The position numbers were made by a program, and so were the translations under genes. A DNA stretch of 64,000 bases, taken from contig NZ_CP139698.1 in NCBI RefSeq assembly GCF_034372165.1, forward strand, positions 124,001-188,000. Direction: 5' to 3'. This document shows, piece after piece, positions 34,608-43,437 of the stretch. This DNA comes from Christiangramia sp. OXR-203 (GTDB taxonomy: Bacteria > Bacteroidota > Bacteroidia > Flavobacteriales > Flavobacteriaceae). The notes under the pieces are model-generated. The model did no database searches. It was not told the origin of the DNA and saw only the letters and a program-made list of their open reading frames with translations. Numbering within the stretch: the stretch's first letter is position 1; every line of letters starts with the position of its first letter.

Positions 34608-35216
34608 ATGTTTTCAGATAAAGCCAATACTATTTTTAGAGAAGTGATCGAACTCTATCATGAGAAAGATAGCGTAGAACAGGATTTCAAAAATCCTTAT
34701 GATGCTGAAAAAAACCTTCTGGAACATTTACTTTTCAGAAAATGCTGGATAGATACCGTTCAATGGCATTATGAAGATATTATTCGCGACCAGAATATTG
34801 ACCCGGTTGCAGCATTAACTTTAAAGCGTAAGATCGATGCTTCCAACCAGGACAGAACCGATACAGTAGAGTATATTGATAGTTATTTTCTTGAGAAATA
34901 TAAGGATGTAAAAGCAAACACAGATGCCACGATCAATTCTGAAAGTCCGGCATGGGCGATCGATCGTTTATCTATTCTGGCGCTGAAGATCTATCATATG
35001 AACGAAGAAGCACAGCGTACAGATGCTTCAGAAAAGCACCAGATGGCCTGTAAAGCCAAGTTGGATATACTTCTGGAACAATGTGTAGACCTTTCTACGG
35101 CGATCAATCAGCTTCTGGAAGACATCGAAAAAGGTGAAAAGTACATGAAAGTGTATAAGCAAATGAAGATGTATAATGACGATGAGCTTAATCCTGTTCT
35201 AAGAGGTAATAAGTAG
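34608..35216 (+). CDS. DUF4254 domain-containing protein
   Basis: This 202-residue, mainly helical cytoplasmic protein starts MFSDKANTIFREVIELYHEKD and has LLEHLLFRKCWIDTVQWHYEDIIRD, the DUF4254 look. There is no signal peptide. I recall the family as regularly paired with a GT9 glycosyltransferase in Bacteroidota, as here (2-nt gap). The biochemical role is unknown. I chose the ATG at 34608 because the upstream in-frame extension lacks family character. Confidence 0.8.
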   Translation: MFSDKANTIFREVIELYHEKDSVEQDFKNPYDAEKNLLEHLLFRKCWIDTVQWHYEDIIRDQNIDPVAALTLKRKIDASNQDRTDTVEYIDSYFLEKYKDVKANTDATINSESPAWAIDRLSILALKIYHMNEEAQRTDASEKHQMACKAKLDILLEQCVDLSTAINQLLEDIEKGEKYMKVYKQMKMYNDDELNPVLRGNK

Positions 35217-35218
35217 AA

Positions 35219-36298
35219 ATGAAAGATCAGTATAGCAATCAGCATCCATCAACTTCAGAAAATAAACATCTGTTGGTGATTCGTCTTTCTGCCATGGGAG
35301 ATGTGGCGATGGTGGTTCCTGTTTTGAGCATTCTGGTTAGAACCTATCCACAGCTTACAATTACGGTACTTACACGTTCTTTCTTTTTTCCGCTATTCAG
35401 TCATTTGCCAAATGTGCGGCTCTATGAGGCAGATGTTGATGGCGTTCATGAAGGTGTTCTGGGGCTTGGTACCCTGGCCCGGGAACTTCGTGATGAGGAG
35501 ATCGATATGGTCGCAGATCTTCATGATGTACTTAGAACCAATGTTTTACGTTCGGTTTTTTATTTCTACGGAATTCCTTTCGAACAAATAGATAAGGGCA
35601 GAGCTGAAAAGAAAGCTCTTACACGGGAGACCAACAAGATTTTCAAGCAGCTTAAAACAACCCATCAGCGTTATGCAGATGTTTTTGAAAAACTAGGATA
35701 CCCGATAGATCTTTCCAATTACACAGCAGCTGCAAGGAGGGAAATACTTCCCAGAATTTCTGATGTTACCGGTAAACGGAAAAAAGTAAAATGGCTTGGA
35801 ATCGCACCATTTGCCCAGCATATTTCAAAATTTTATCCGGTGGATCTTATGGAACAGGTGATTTCCAGCCTTTCTTCGGAGGCAAATACAAAAATCTTCC
35901 TGTTTGGAGGGGGGGAAAAGGAAAAGAAACAGCTGGAAGAATGGGAATCCAGATTTGAGAATTGTGTGAGTGTGGTTGGTAAGCTGAGGTTTGCGGAAGA
36001 ACTAAGCCTTATCTCTAACCTGGATATGATGTTATCCATGGATAGTGGAAATGCTCATATCGCAGCGATATTCGGGATTCCGGTTCTAAGTATCTGGGGC
36101 GTTACCCATCCTTATGTGGGATTCGCTGCATTTAATCAGCCTATGGAGAATTGTATCTTACCGGATCTTGAGAAATATCCAAAGATCCCAACTTCGGCTT
36201 ATGGCAATAAAGTTCCGGAGGGCTACGAAGATGTTATGCGAAGCATTCCTCCGGAAGTGGTAGTATCTAAAATTCAGCAGCAGCTGAATAATTCTTAA
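35219..36298 (+). CDS. Family 9 glycosyltransferase (heptosyltransferase-like)
   Basis: This 359-residue GT-B enzyme of the ADP-heptose:LPS heptosyltransferase family has an N-terminal Rossmann region (LLVIRLSAMGDVAMVVPVL, about 17-35) with the conserved Asp in GD. The C-terminal acceptor/donor motif is SMDSGNAHIAAIFGIPVLSIWG (about 272-293). It probably works in lipopolysaccharide core assembly. It is translated directly after DUF4254. Its stop codon overlaps the convergent ferredoxin reductase stop (TTAA). Confidence 0.88.
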   Translation: MKDQYSNQHPSTSENKHLLVIRLSAMGDVAMVVPVLSILVRTYPQLTITVLTRSFFFPLFSHLPNVRLYEADVDGVHEGVLGLGTLARELRDEEIDMVADLHDVLRTNVLRSVFYFYGIPFEQIDKGRAEKKALTRETNKIFKQLKTTHQRYADVFEKLGYPIDLSNYTAAARREILPRISDVTGKRKKVKWLGIAPFAQHISKFYPVDLMEQVISSLSSEANTKIFLFGGGEKEKKQLEEWESRFENCVSVVGKLRFAEELSLISNLDMMLSMDSGNAHIAAIFGIPVLSIWGVTHPYVGFAAFNQPMENCILPDLEKYPKIPTSAYGNKVPEGYEDVMRSIPPEVVVSKIQQQLNNS

Positions 36299-37344
36299 AC
36301 ATCATCAAAATCTACTTTTAGCGTAGAAGTGGTTGGATGCGCCTGGCAGGTAAGAATAAAACCTTCCTCGATCTCTGCATCTGTTAAGATCTGGTTTTTA
36401 CTCATTTCAGCTTTACCTTCAGTAATTCGAGCCATACAGCTACTACAAATTCCGCCCTGGCAGGAATAAGGCACATCGATATCTTCTTCCAGAGCAACAT
36501 CAAGAACCACATCTTTACGATCCATAGAAAAGCTATACTCTTCATCATCCACTACAATCGTTACTGAAGTTTTTCCATCAGTATCTCCCTCGATCACTTT
36601 TTCTTCTGAAGTGCTTGTAAACAATTCGAATTTGATCTGCTCATCACGAACATCGTTCTTCTTCAATACTTCAGTAACGTGATCGATCATTTTTTTGGGT
36701 CCGCATAGATAGAAGGTTTCGAAATTGCGATCCTTGAATTTATTCTTCAGGATATAGTTTACAGTACTTGTTTCGATTCTTCCGAATTGTGCATTTTCTT
36801 CACGTGTACGGCTGTAAATAAACTCTACGAAAAGCCTTTCCGGAAACTTAGATTGCAATTCCAGCAACTCCTTAAAAAAGATCGTATCGTCTACAGATTT
36901 ATTTCCATAGGTTAGCACAAACCGACTTTCGGGTTCCTGTTCTAATACAGATTTGATGATGGAAAGCACCGGCGTGATCCCGCTACCTGCTGCAAAAGCA
37001 GCATAATCCTTAGCGGAATTACCAGGTTCAAAAACAAATTTTCCTTCCGGCGGATGCACCTCCAGAATATCTCCGGCTGTAAGTTTATTGTTTGCGATCA
37101 CTGAAAAGCTACCGCCTTCTACTTCTTTTACGGTTACCTTGAAATCTTCAGAAGCAGGAGCAGAACAAAGAGAATAGGCTCTTCTTATTTCCCCATTTTC
37201 AGCATCATATTTGATAGTGATATACTGCCCGGCCTTGAATTGGAACTCTTCTTTCAAGTTTTCAGGAATATCGAAAGATAAACTCACCGCCTGGGAAGTT
37301 TCACGAATTATTTCCTTTATTTTTAGCGGGTAAAAATTACTCAT
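36295..37344 (-). CDS. 2Fe-2S ferredoxin-NAD(P)H oxidoreductase (PaaE-like)
   Basis: This 349-residue modular electron-transfer protein has an FAD domain (about 1-100, RAYSLCSAP), an NAD(P)-binding domain (about 105-230, AAGSGITPVLSI and YLCGPKKMI), and a C-terminal plant-type 2Fe-2S domain (about 260-349) with the cluster cysteines in SCQGGICSSC and LTCQAHP. This is the order in PaaE and related oxygenase reductases. No oxygenase is next to it, so the partner is unknown. Its stop overlaps the convergent GT9 gene. Confidence 0.92.
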   Translation of the reverse strand: MSNFYPLKIKEIIRETSQAVSLSFDIPENLKEEFQFKAGQYITIKYDAENGEIRRAYSLCSAPASEDFKVTVKEVEGGSFSVIANNKLTAGDILEVHPPEGKFVFEPGNSAKDYAAFAAGSGITPVLSIIKSVLEQEPESRFVLTYGNKSVDDTIFFKELLELQSKFPERLFVEFIYSRTREENAQFGRIETSTVNYILKNKFKDRNFETFYLCGPKKMIDHVTEVLKKNDVRDEQIKFELFTSTSEEKVIEGDTDGKTSVTIVVDDEEYSFSMDRKDVVLDVALEEDIDVPYSCQGGICSSCMARITEGKAEMSKNQILTDAEIEEGFILTCQAHPTTSTLKVDFDDV

Positions 37345-37441
37345 TTTTTAATATTTGGGCGTAAAAATACAAAGTATGAAGCTTTTAAAAATGTAACAAA
37401 AGTTTAAATTTCTCTACCTATCTAAATAAACAGCAGATTTT

Positions 37442-38926
37442 ATGTTTAGTAAATTTCTCTGGCTGGAATGGAAATCATTCACAAGGTCGGCCAGTTTTGG
37501 AAAAAGTCTGGGATTAAAGATCCTGATGATATTCCTGGCGCTCTATTTTTCGGCCATGTTTTTATTTCTGGGCGTAGCATTACTTCCGCTGCTTAAGGAA
37601 TCTTTTCCAGAACAGGATCCATTGGCGATCGTGAATAGATTTGCTTTGACTTATCTAGGCTTTGAGTTCATTTTCCGGTTTATGTTGCAAAGCCTACCGG
37701 TGATGAATATCAAACCGCTTATGGTAATTCCTGTATCGAAGAAAAAAGCGGTCAATTACATACTTCTTAAATCTCTATACTCATTTTATAACATTTTGCC
37801 ATTGCTCTGGATCATTCCCTTCGGGCTGGTGAGTATCCTGAAGTATGATTACCCTGCCTGGAATGTTATAGGCTGGATGCTTGGGTTTTACGCACTTGTT
37901 TTATGTGTGAACTATTTCAATTTTATTGTCAAGAAGAAGTTCAACGAAAGTCTTAAGCAATTAATTCCGGTTATTATAGGGGTGGCAATTCTGGGTGCTT
38001 TGGACTACTATGGTATTTTCGATATTGGAAGTTACTTTGGTTCGACCCTCGATTATTTATATGACCAACCGTACTTAGCAGTCATTCCTTTCATTTTACT
38101 GGTTATTCTTTATCAGTGGAATCTTTCAGACTTAAGGAAAAAATTCTATCTGGACCGTGACTTAAAAGCCAAATCTAAGGAAGTGAACACCCAGGATCTT
38201 GGTTGGACCCGTAAATTTGGAAGTATTGCACCTTTCCTTCAATTAGATATTAAACTTATTCTTCGGAATAAAAGAGCGAAAACAACCATTTTCATGTCTC
38301 TTCTGCTGTTGTGCTATGGGCTCATCTTCTACCCGAACGACGCCTATCAGGACATGCCAGCATTCTTTCTGTTTGTGGGTATTTTTATGACCGGTGTATT
38401 TATGATGAATTTTGGTCAATTCGTACCATCCTGGGATTCGTCCTATTACTCCATGATCATGTCTCAAAACATACCTATGAGACAATACCTGGCTTCTAAA
38501 ATGGGATTAATAACCGTAAGTGTGGTGGTATTGTTGATTCTTACAACTCCCTATATCTATTTTGGATGGGAAGTGGTTTTGCTGAATATTACCGCCGCGA
38601 TCTATAATATTGGAGTGAACGTTCCTATGCTAATTTTTGCCGGAAGTTTCAACATAAAGAGCATCGATCTTGACAAAAGTCCGGTGATGAATTACCAGGG
38701 AATGGGTGTTTCACAATGGCTCGTTGGAATTCCAGTTATGGCATTTCCCGTCTTCATTTTCTGGCTGGTAAATAAATTCATAAGTTATGAAGTTGCCGTG
38801 GGAACCATTGCTGGATTGGGTATTATCGGGATCCTTATGCGTCCGGTACTATTAACTTACCTTACACAGCGCTACCGAAGACGTAAATATGTAACGATCC
38901 AGGGATTTAAACAAAAAGGAGAATAA
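37442..38926 (+). CDS. ABC transporter permease (DUF5687 type)
   Basis: This 494-residue membrane protein has about twelve hydrophobic segments and the N-terminus MFSKFLWLEWKSFTRSASFG, typical of the Bacteroidota DUF5687 permease family. The matching ATPase gene starts 12 nt after its stop, so together they form a two-gene exporter; the substrate is unknown. A central hydrophilic loop (about 228-275) contains the coupling-helix-like region LRNKRAKTTIFMS. Confidence 0.85.
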   Translation: MFSKFLWLEWKSFTRSASFGKSLGLKILMIFLALYFSAMFLFLGVALLPLLKESFPEQDPLAIVNRFALTYLGFEFIFRFMLQSLPVMNIKPLMVIPVSKKKAVNYILLKSLYSFYNILPLLWIIPFGLVSILKYDYPAWNVIGWMLGFYALVLCVNYFNFIVKKKFNESLKQLIPVIIGVAILGALDYYGIFDIGSYFGSTLDYLYDQPYLAVIPFILLVILYQWNLSDLRKKFYLDRDLKAKSKEVNTQDLGWTRKFGSIAPFLQLDIKLILRNKRAKTTIFMSLLLLCYGLIFYPNDAYQDMPAFFLFVGIFMTGVFMMNFGQFVPSWDSSYYSMIMSQNIPMRQYLASKMGLITVSVVVLLILTTPYIYFGWEVVLLNITAAIYNIGVNVPMLIFAGSFNIKSIDLDKSPVMNYQGMGVSQWLVGIPVMAFPVFIFWLVNKFISYEVAVGTIAGLGIIGILMRPVLLTYLTQRYRRRKYVTIQGFKQKGE

Positions 38927-38938
38927 ATTTATAGGAAT

Positions 38939-39649
38939 ATGATCACAGCAACCAATCTTTCAAAAGTATATAACGGAAACAAAGTGCTTGATATCGAGCA
39001 TCTGGAAATTCCTTCAGGACAAAATTTCGGACTCGTAGGTAACAACGGTGCGGGTAAAACCACATTTTTTAGCTTGCTGCTGGATCTTATTCAGCCCACT
39101 TCCGGAAATATCTTTAATCAGGATATAACGGTGAGCGAAAGCGAGGACTGGAAAACTTTTACTTCTTCCTTTATCGATGAAAGTTTCCTTATTGGTTACC
39201 TGACTCCAGAAGAATATTTTTACTTTATTGGAGATCTCCGGAATAGAAATCGGGCAGATGTAGACTCATTCTTAACGCAGTTTCAGGATTTTTTCAATGA
39301 AGAGATCATTGGTCGCAAGAAATATCTTCGGGATCTTTCAAAAGGAAACCAGAAAAAGGTAGGAATCGTAGCCGCATTGATCGGTGATCCTGAAGTGGTT
39401 ATTCTCGACGAACCATTTGCAAACCTGGATCCAACCACACAGATCAGATTAAAAAAAATACTGAAAGAACTTTCAAATACCTCTGGAACCACTGTCCTCA
39501 TTTCCAGTCATGATCTTATTCATGTTACTGAAGTTTGCGAAAGAATCGTTGTCCTGGATAGGGGAGTGCCGGTTCGTGATATAACTACTTCCGAAGCTAC
39601 CCTGAAGGAACTGGAGGATTATTTTTCCAGTGAGATCGTTGAGGCCTAG
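38939..39649 (+). CDS. ABC transporter ATP-binding protein
   Basis: This 236-residue ABC ATPase has Walker A GNNGAGKT (about 35-42), signature RDLSKGNQKKVGI (LSKGN, about 131-143), Walker B VVILDEPFANLDPT (about 151-164) and an H-loop His in ISSHD. It pairs with the DUF5687 permease encoded just upstream. The signature SKGNQKK is typical of exporters and drug/peptide-type ABC ATPases. Confidence 0.93.
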   Translation: MITATNLSKVYNGNKVLDIEHLEIPSGQNFGLVGNNGAGKTTFFSLLLDLIQPTSGNIFNQDITVSESEDWKTFTSSFIDESFLIGYLTPEEYFYFIGDLRNRNRADVDSFLTQFQDFFNEEIIGRKKYLRDLSKGNQKKVGIVAALIGDPEVVILDEPFANLDPTTQIRLKKILKELSNTSGTTVLISSHDLIHVTEVCERIVVLDRGVPVRDITTSEATLKELEDYFSSEIVEA

Positions 39650-39743
39650 TAATTGCAGCTATTGGACTTTGCAAAAAGAAGTTTACTTTTACATACTAAA
39701 CCAGCTGTATCAAAGTTATTCATGATACCATAAAAGGTTCATA

Positions 39744-42314
39744 TTGAATACGTTTACCCGAATTTCACTGTTTTTACTAACTGCCGCGGCAATTCTTAGC
39801 TGCTCCAGGAAAAAGAACTCTTTTGTAAACCGAAATTATCACGCGATCACTTCGGAATATAATACGCTGTACAATGGTGGTCTGGCCTTTGAAAAGGGAA
39901 AAGAAGAGATCAACCAGAATTACGCAGATAATTACTGGGATATTCTACCTGTTGAAAGACTTGCTCTTGATGAAAATATCGTCCTACCAGATAGCATTAG
40001 AAATCAGAATTTTGGTATAGCTGAAGAAAAAGCGGTCAAAGCTATTCAGAAGCATTCCATGCAAATTGGAGGCAAAGAGCGAAATCCTCAAATCGATGAA
40101 GCTTATTTGCTCCTTGGGAAATCCCGGTATTTCGATCAACGTTTCGTCCCTGCGCTCGATGCATTCAACTACATTCTTTACCGTTATCCTGCCAGTGATA
40201 ATATAACTCACGCAAGGATCTGGCGAGAGAAAACAAACATCAGGTTGGGAAATGAAAAACTGGCGATCAAAAACCTGAAAAAGATCCTGGATTCAGATAA
40301 ACTAAATGATGAAGATGTAGCCGATGCCAGTTCAAGTCTTGCGCAGGCTTATATCAATTTACAATATATTGACAGTGCTGTAGTCCCATTACAGAACGCT
40401 AGTGAATTCACCAGTAATAATGCTGAAAAAGGTCGTTATTACTATATTCTTGGTCAGCTCTATGATCGAATGGATCAATCGGCAGCCGCAAATGCTTCTT
40501 TTGATAAAGTAATAGACCTGAAACGCAAGTCTCCCCGAATTTACCTGGTGAATGCTCATATTCAAAAAGCAAGGAATTTTAATTTTCAGAATGGTGACCG
40601 TACCCAACTACTGGCGCTTTTAAGAGATCTGGAAGAAGATCGCGAAAACCGACCATTTCTCGACAAGATCTATTTTCAGATTGGAGAGTATTACAATCGT
40701 TTAGATTCCGTAGAAACCGCTGTGGATTATTATAATCGCTCTTTAAGATCACCATCAAGCGATATTTTCCTGAAATCGATCAATTATGAGATTCTGGCGA
40801 ATATCAATTTTGATGAAGCAAACTACCAGCAAGCCGGTAAATATTTTGATAGTACCTTGACCTATATGTCTCCAGATCTACTGGAGTTCAGGACCATCAG
40901 CAAAAAACGAGAAAACCTTGCCGATGTGATTCTTTACGAAGAGATCGCTGAGGAAACAGATAGTATTTTGAGGCTCGCGAACATGAGCGAGGAGGATAGA
41001 TTGCAGTATTTTACGACTTATACAGATACATTAAGAGCACGCGCTGTCAAAACCATGGAGTCTGGAGAATTACCTGCTTACACAGCAGGGATAGGACCAA
41101 GAACTAATTTTCCACAAACGAATAATATACCAGCTTCAGCTTCGGTGCCGCCAGCAGGTGACTTTAATAGTGGAAATACTGGTAACATTTTTTACTTCTA
41201 TAATCCAATACGGGTTTCCCGGGGCGCGCAGGATTTTCTCCGCACATGGGGAAGCAGGGAACTCGCCGATAACTGGCGCTACGGCAGCCGTGCTATGAAT
41301 CAAAGTACGGTAAATGCTGAAGAGCGATTGATGGATATCAACCTGGACAATGATCCAATCTACGATCCCCAAACCTATCTTGCACAAATCCCTACAGACG
41401 CTTTAGTTCTGGATAGTTTGTCTTCTCAACGAAATCGTGCAAATTATCAACTGGGAGTGATCTATAATGAGAAGTACCGTGAGTATGCACTTGCAGCGAA
41501 CAGGTTGGAGTTTATGCTGAATAGTAATCCACAACAGAGCCTGATCCTTCCGGCGAAATATAATTTGTATTCGGTTTACAAAGCTCAGAATCGTGTAGAT
41601 GATTTACGAAGACTGGAACAGGATATACTGCAGAATTATCCAGATTCGCGATATGCCGCTTTTATCAGAAATCCCCAGAGCGTTCAAATGGATGAAAGCA
41701 GTCCTCAAAAAATCTACGAACAATTATATAGAAAATTTGAAGAACAGAATTTTGCTGAGGTTATAGAGCAATCAGACGCTTATAGATCTCAGTATAACGG
41801 TAATAGTATCTTGCCTAAGATAGAATTACTGAAAACACAGGCGATCGCAAGATTATATGGAATCGATGCTTATGAAAATTCCCTGCAATATGTGGCTGCA
41901 AACTATCCGCAATCTCCGGAAGGTCAAAAAGCACAGCTATTATTGAATACTGCTATTCCATCCCTTAAAAACCTGGAGTTTGTAGCCGATAGTACTCAGA
42001 CTAATTTTAAACTGGTGATTGCTTTTTCTGAAAGTGAAAATGTTTCTGCAGATTCTTTAAAAATTCAGATTGAAGAAAAATTAGAAGAATTAGACTACAG
42101 GAAAATACAAACTTCACGGGATGTTTATAATGCTGAGCAGACGTTTGTTGTTATACATGGATTAAGCTCAAGATCTGCAGCACAAGGATTTCTGGAGCTA
42201 CTTCAGAAGGATAAGAAGATTAAAATTGAATCGGAAGCTTTTGTCATGTCGGCAGAAAATTATAGAATTGTACAAATTAAGAAAAATTTAAGAAATTTGT
42301 CAGATCTTAATTAA
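39744..42314 (+). CDS. sprE: SprE/PorW-like TPR lipoprotein (T9SS and gliding motility)
   Basis: This 856-residue lipoprotein has lipobox ending AAAILSC (Cys at about 20), several TPR-like helical repeats (about 120-390 and 560-740), and a C-terminal SPOR-like alpha/beta segment (about 750-850). Start of the mature region (RNYHAITSEYNTLYNGGLAFEKG) matches SprE of Flavobacterium and PorW of Porphyromonas, needed for type IX secretion and gliding. A Pro/Asn/Gly-rich linker lies near 445-475. The TTG start at 39744 puts the signal peptide right at the N-terminus. A bactofilin gene follows after 12 nt. Confidence 0.85.
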   Translation: MNTFTRISLFLLTAAAILSCSRKKNSFVNRNYHAITSEYNTLYNGGLAFEKGKEEINQNYADNYWDILPVERLALDENIVLPDSIRNQNFGIAEEKAVKAIQKHSMQIGGKERNPQIDEAYLLLGKSRYFDQRFVPALDAFNYILYRYPASDNITHARIWREKTNIRLGNEKLAIKNLKKILDSDKLNDEDVADASSSLAQAYINLQYIDSAVVPLQNASEFTSNNAEKGRYYYILGQLYDRMDQSAAANASFDKVIDLKRKSPRIYLVNAHIQKARNFNFQNGDRTQLLALLRDLEEDRENRPFLDKIYFQIGEYYNRLDSVETAVDYYNRSLRSPSSDIFLKSINYEILANINFDEANYQQAGKYFDSTLTYMSPDLLEFRTISKKRENLADVILYEEIAEETDSILRLANMSEEDRLQYFTTYTDTLRARAVKTMESGELPAYTAGIGPRTNFPQTNNIPASASVPPAGDFNSGNTGNIFYFYNPIRVSRGAQDFLRTWGSRELADNWRYGSRAMNQSTVNAEERLMDINLDNDPIYDPQTYLAQIPTDALVLDSLSSQRNRANYQLGVIYNEKYREYALAANRLEFMLNSNPQQSLILPAKYNLYSVYKAQNRVDDLRRLEQDILQNYPDSRYAAFIRNPQSVQMDESSPQKIYEQLYRKFEEQNFAEVIEQSDAYRSQYNGNSILPKIELLKTQAIARLYGIDAYENSLQYVAANYPQSPEGQKAQLLLNTAIPSLKNLEFVADSTQTNFKLVIAFSESENVSADSLKIQIEEKLEELDYRKIQTSRDVYNAEQTFVVIHGLSSRSAAQGFLELLQKDKKIKIESEAFVMSAENYRIVQIKKNLRNLSDLN

Positions 42315-42326
42315 AGCACTACTATT

Positions 42327-42725
42327 ATGTTTTCAGATACCAAAAAGTCCAGAAGCTCTGCAGATCAGCGTGAGCAAAATCGTATTGCAGCAGGAACAAT
42401 TATAACCGGTGAGGTCTCTGGAAAAGGATGCTTCAGAATAGAAGGCAAGCTAGAAGGTAGTCTTAAGACTACCGGAAAGGTTGTAATAAGTAAAGGCGGA
42501 GTGATAAATGGTACTCTGGAATGTGATAGCGCAGATATTGAAGGAAACTTTAATGGCAAATTGCTGGTAAAAGACGTACTTAGTCTCCGCGGTACGGCTC
42601 ATATTGAAGGAGAAGTGATCGCCGGTAAACTTGCGGTAGAAACGGGAGCAGTATTTAATGCGACCTGTGAAATGAATGGAGGTATAAAACCTCTTAAAGC
42701 GAAAAATGAAAAACGATCAGCGTAA
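42327..42725 (+). CDS. Bactofilin (polymer-forming cytoskeletal protein)
   Basis: This 132-residue protein consists of short hydrophobic/Gly-rich repeats (GTIITGEVSGKGCFRIEGKLEG, then similar turns to about 115), the right-handed beta-helix of bactofilins. The N- and C-terminal tails are charged. Bactofilins polymerise and position envelope machinery. It lies between sprE and atpZ, overlapping atpZ by 20 bp, so the three are coupled at the transcript level. Confidence 0.9.
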   Translation: MFSDTKKSRSSADQREQNRIAAGTIITGEVSGKGCFRIEGKLEGSLKTTGKVVISKGGVINGTLECDSADIEGNFNGKLLVKDVLSLRGTAHIEGEVIAGKLAVETGAVFNATCEMNGGIKPLKAKNEKRSA

Positions 42726-42921
42726 CAAGTATCTGGGTTTTATAAATATAGCCTTTCAAATGGGGCTTCTCATAGCTGCCGGAGTTTTCGCGGGCATCTG
42801 GCTTGACAACAAGTTTCCGAACAAATTTTCTGTATATACAATTTCTCTATCTCTTGCCGGGGTGTTTATCTCACTTTACCTTGTTTACAGAGAGGTCAAA
42901 AATCTGAACGAAGACGAATAA
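42706..42921 (+). CDS. atpZ: AtpZ/AtpI family protein
   Basis: This 71-residue protein with two TM helices (about 9-27 and 37-57) reads MGLLIAAGVFAGIWLDNKFPNKFS, the AtpZ/AtpI consensus (GxxxGxWLDxxF). AtpZ and AtpI help assemble the c-ring or carry Mg2+ for the F-ATPase. It begins 20 bp inside the bactofilin gene and its last base overlaps the next gene. Confidence 0.85.
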   Translation: MKNDQRNKYLGFINIAFQMGLLIAAGVFAGIWLDNKFPNKFSVYTISLSLAGVFISLYLVYREVKNLNEDE

Positions 42922-43304
42922 TGCAACAAAAGATCTTAGGTTTCCTCAAAGTATTTATTCCTTTTTTTATCATTTGCCTGCTAATACAGTTTGCACTGGT
43001 TAACCATCTATTCCAGCCCGTACTTTATTATTCTACATTTGCAATCTATGCTTTCCAGTTCATAGCAACACTCATTGTATACATTTTACTGGTTCTTGTA
43101 CAGCAAAACTTTAGCGATAAAACTGGTTTTGCCTTTATGGGTTGCGGTCTTTTTAAGATGCTCGCTGCAGTTTTGTTTTTGCTTCCTATGATGCTGAATG
43201 GGACGCTTAATCCATTTCAGAGCTTAATCGCATTTTTTATACCTTATTTTATCTTTCTTGTTTTTGAAACTATTTACGCTGTAAAGCTTATAAACCTGAA
43301 ATAA
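42921..43304 (+). CDS. Small four-TM membrane protein of the ATP synthase locus (DUF6168-like)
   Basis: This 127-residue hydrophobic protein has four predicted TM helices (about 12-30, 38-58, 75-92 and 100-122), starting directly on the atpZ stop. It sits where other bacteria encode AtpI. I recall the flavobacterial family as DUF6168, without a proven role. An ATPase-assembly function is inferred from position only. atpB follows after a 133-nt leader with its own promoter. Confidence 0.6.
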   Translation: MQQKILGFLKVFIPFFIICLLIQFALVNHLFQPVLYYSTFAIYAFQFIATLIVYILLVLVQQNFSDKTGFAFMGCGLFKMLAAVLFLLPMMLNGTLNPFQSLIAFFIPYFIFLVFETIYAVKLINLK

Positions 43305-43387
43305 ACTGCTGACTTTCAGTAAAATCATAAAATCGCAGGACAGGCAAAAAAAATATAACTGCTTCTTTCAGATAAAAATTAAAAGTA

Positions 43388-43395
43388 TACCTTTG
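43388..43395 (+). promoter_or_regulatory. -7 element for atpB (TACCTTTG)
   Basis: TACCTTTG lies 42 nt before the atpB ATG, giving the F-ATPase genes a promoter separate from the sprE-bactofilin-atpZ run. Confidence 0.5.
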
Positions 43396-43437
43396 CACGG
43401 AAATTTAGAGCCCACAATTTTAAGTAGATCAGGTAGT

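Noticed and set aside
30650-37344. PaaK-like and PaaE-like genes as a phenylacetate degradation pathway
   Set aside because: The two genes are 4 kb apart with purine and glycan genes between, and no paaABCD epoxidase or other paa genes are present. Only general family similarity is supported.
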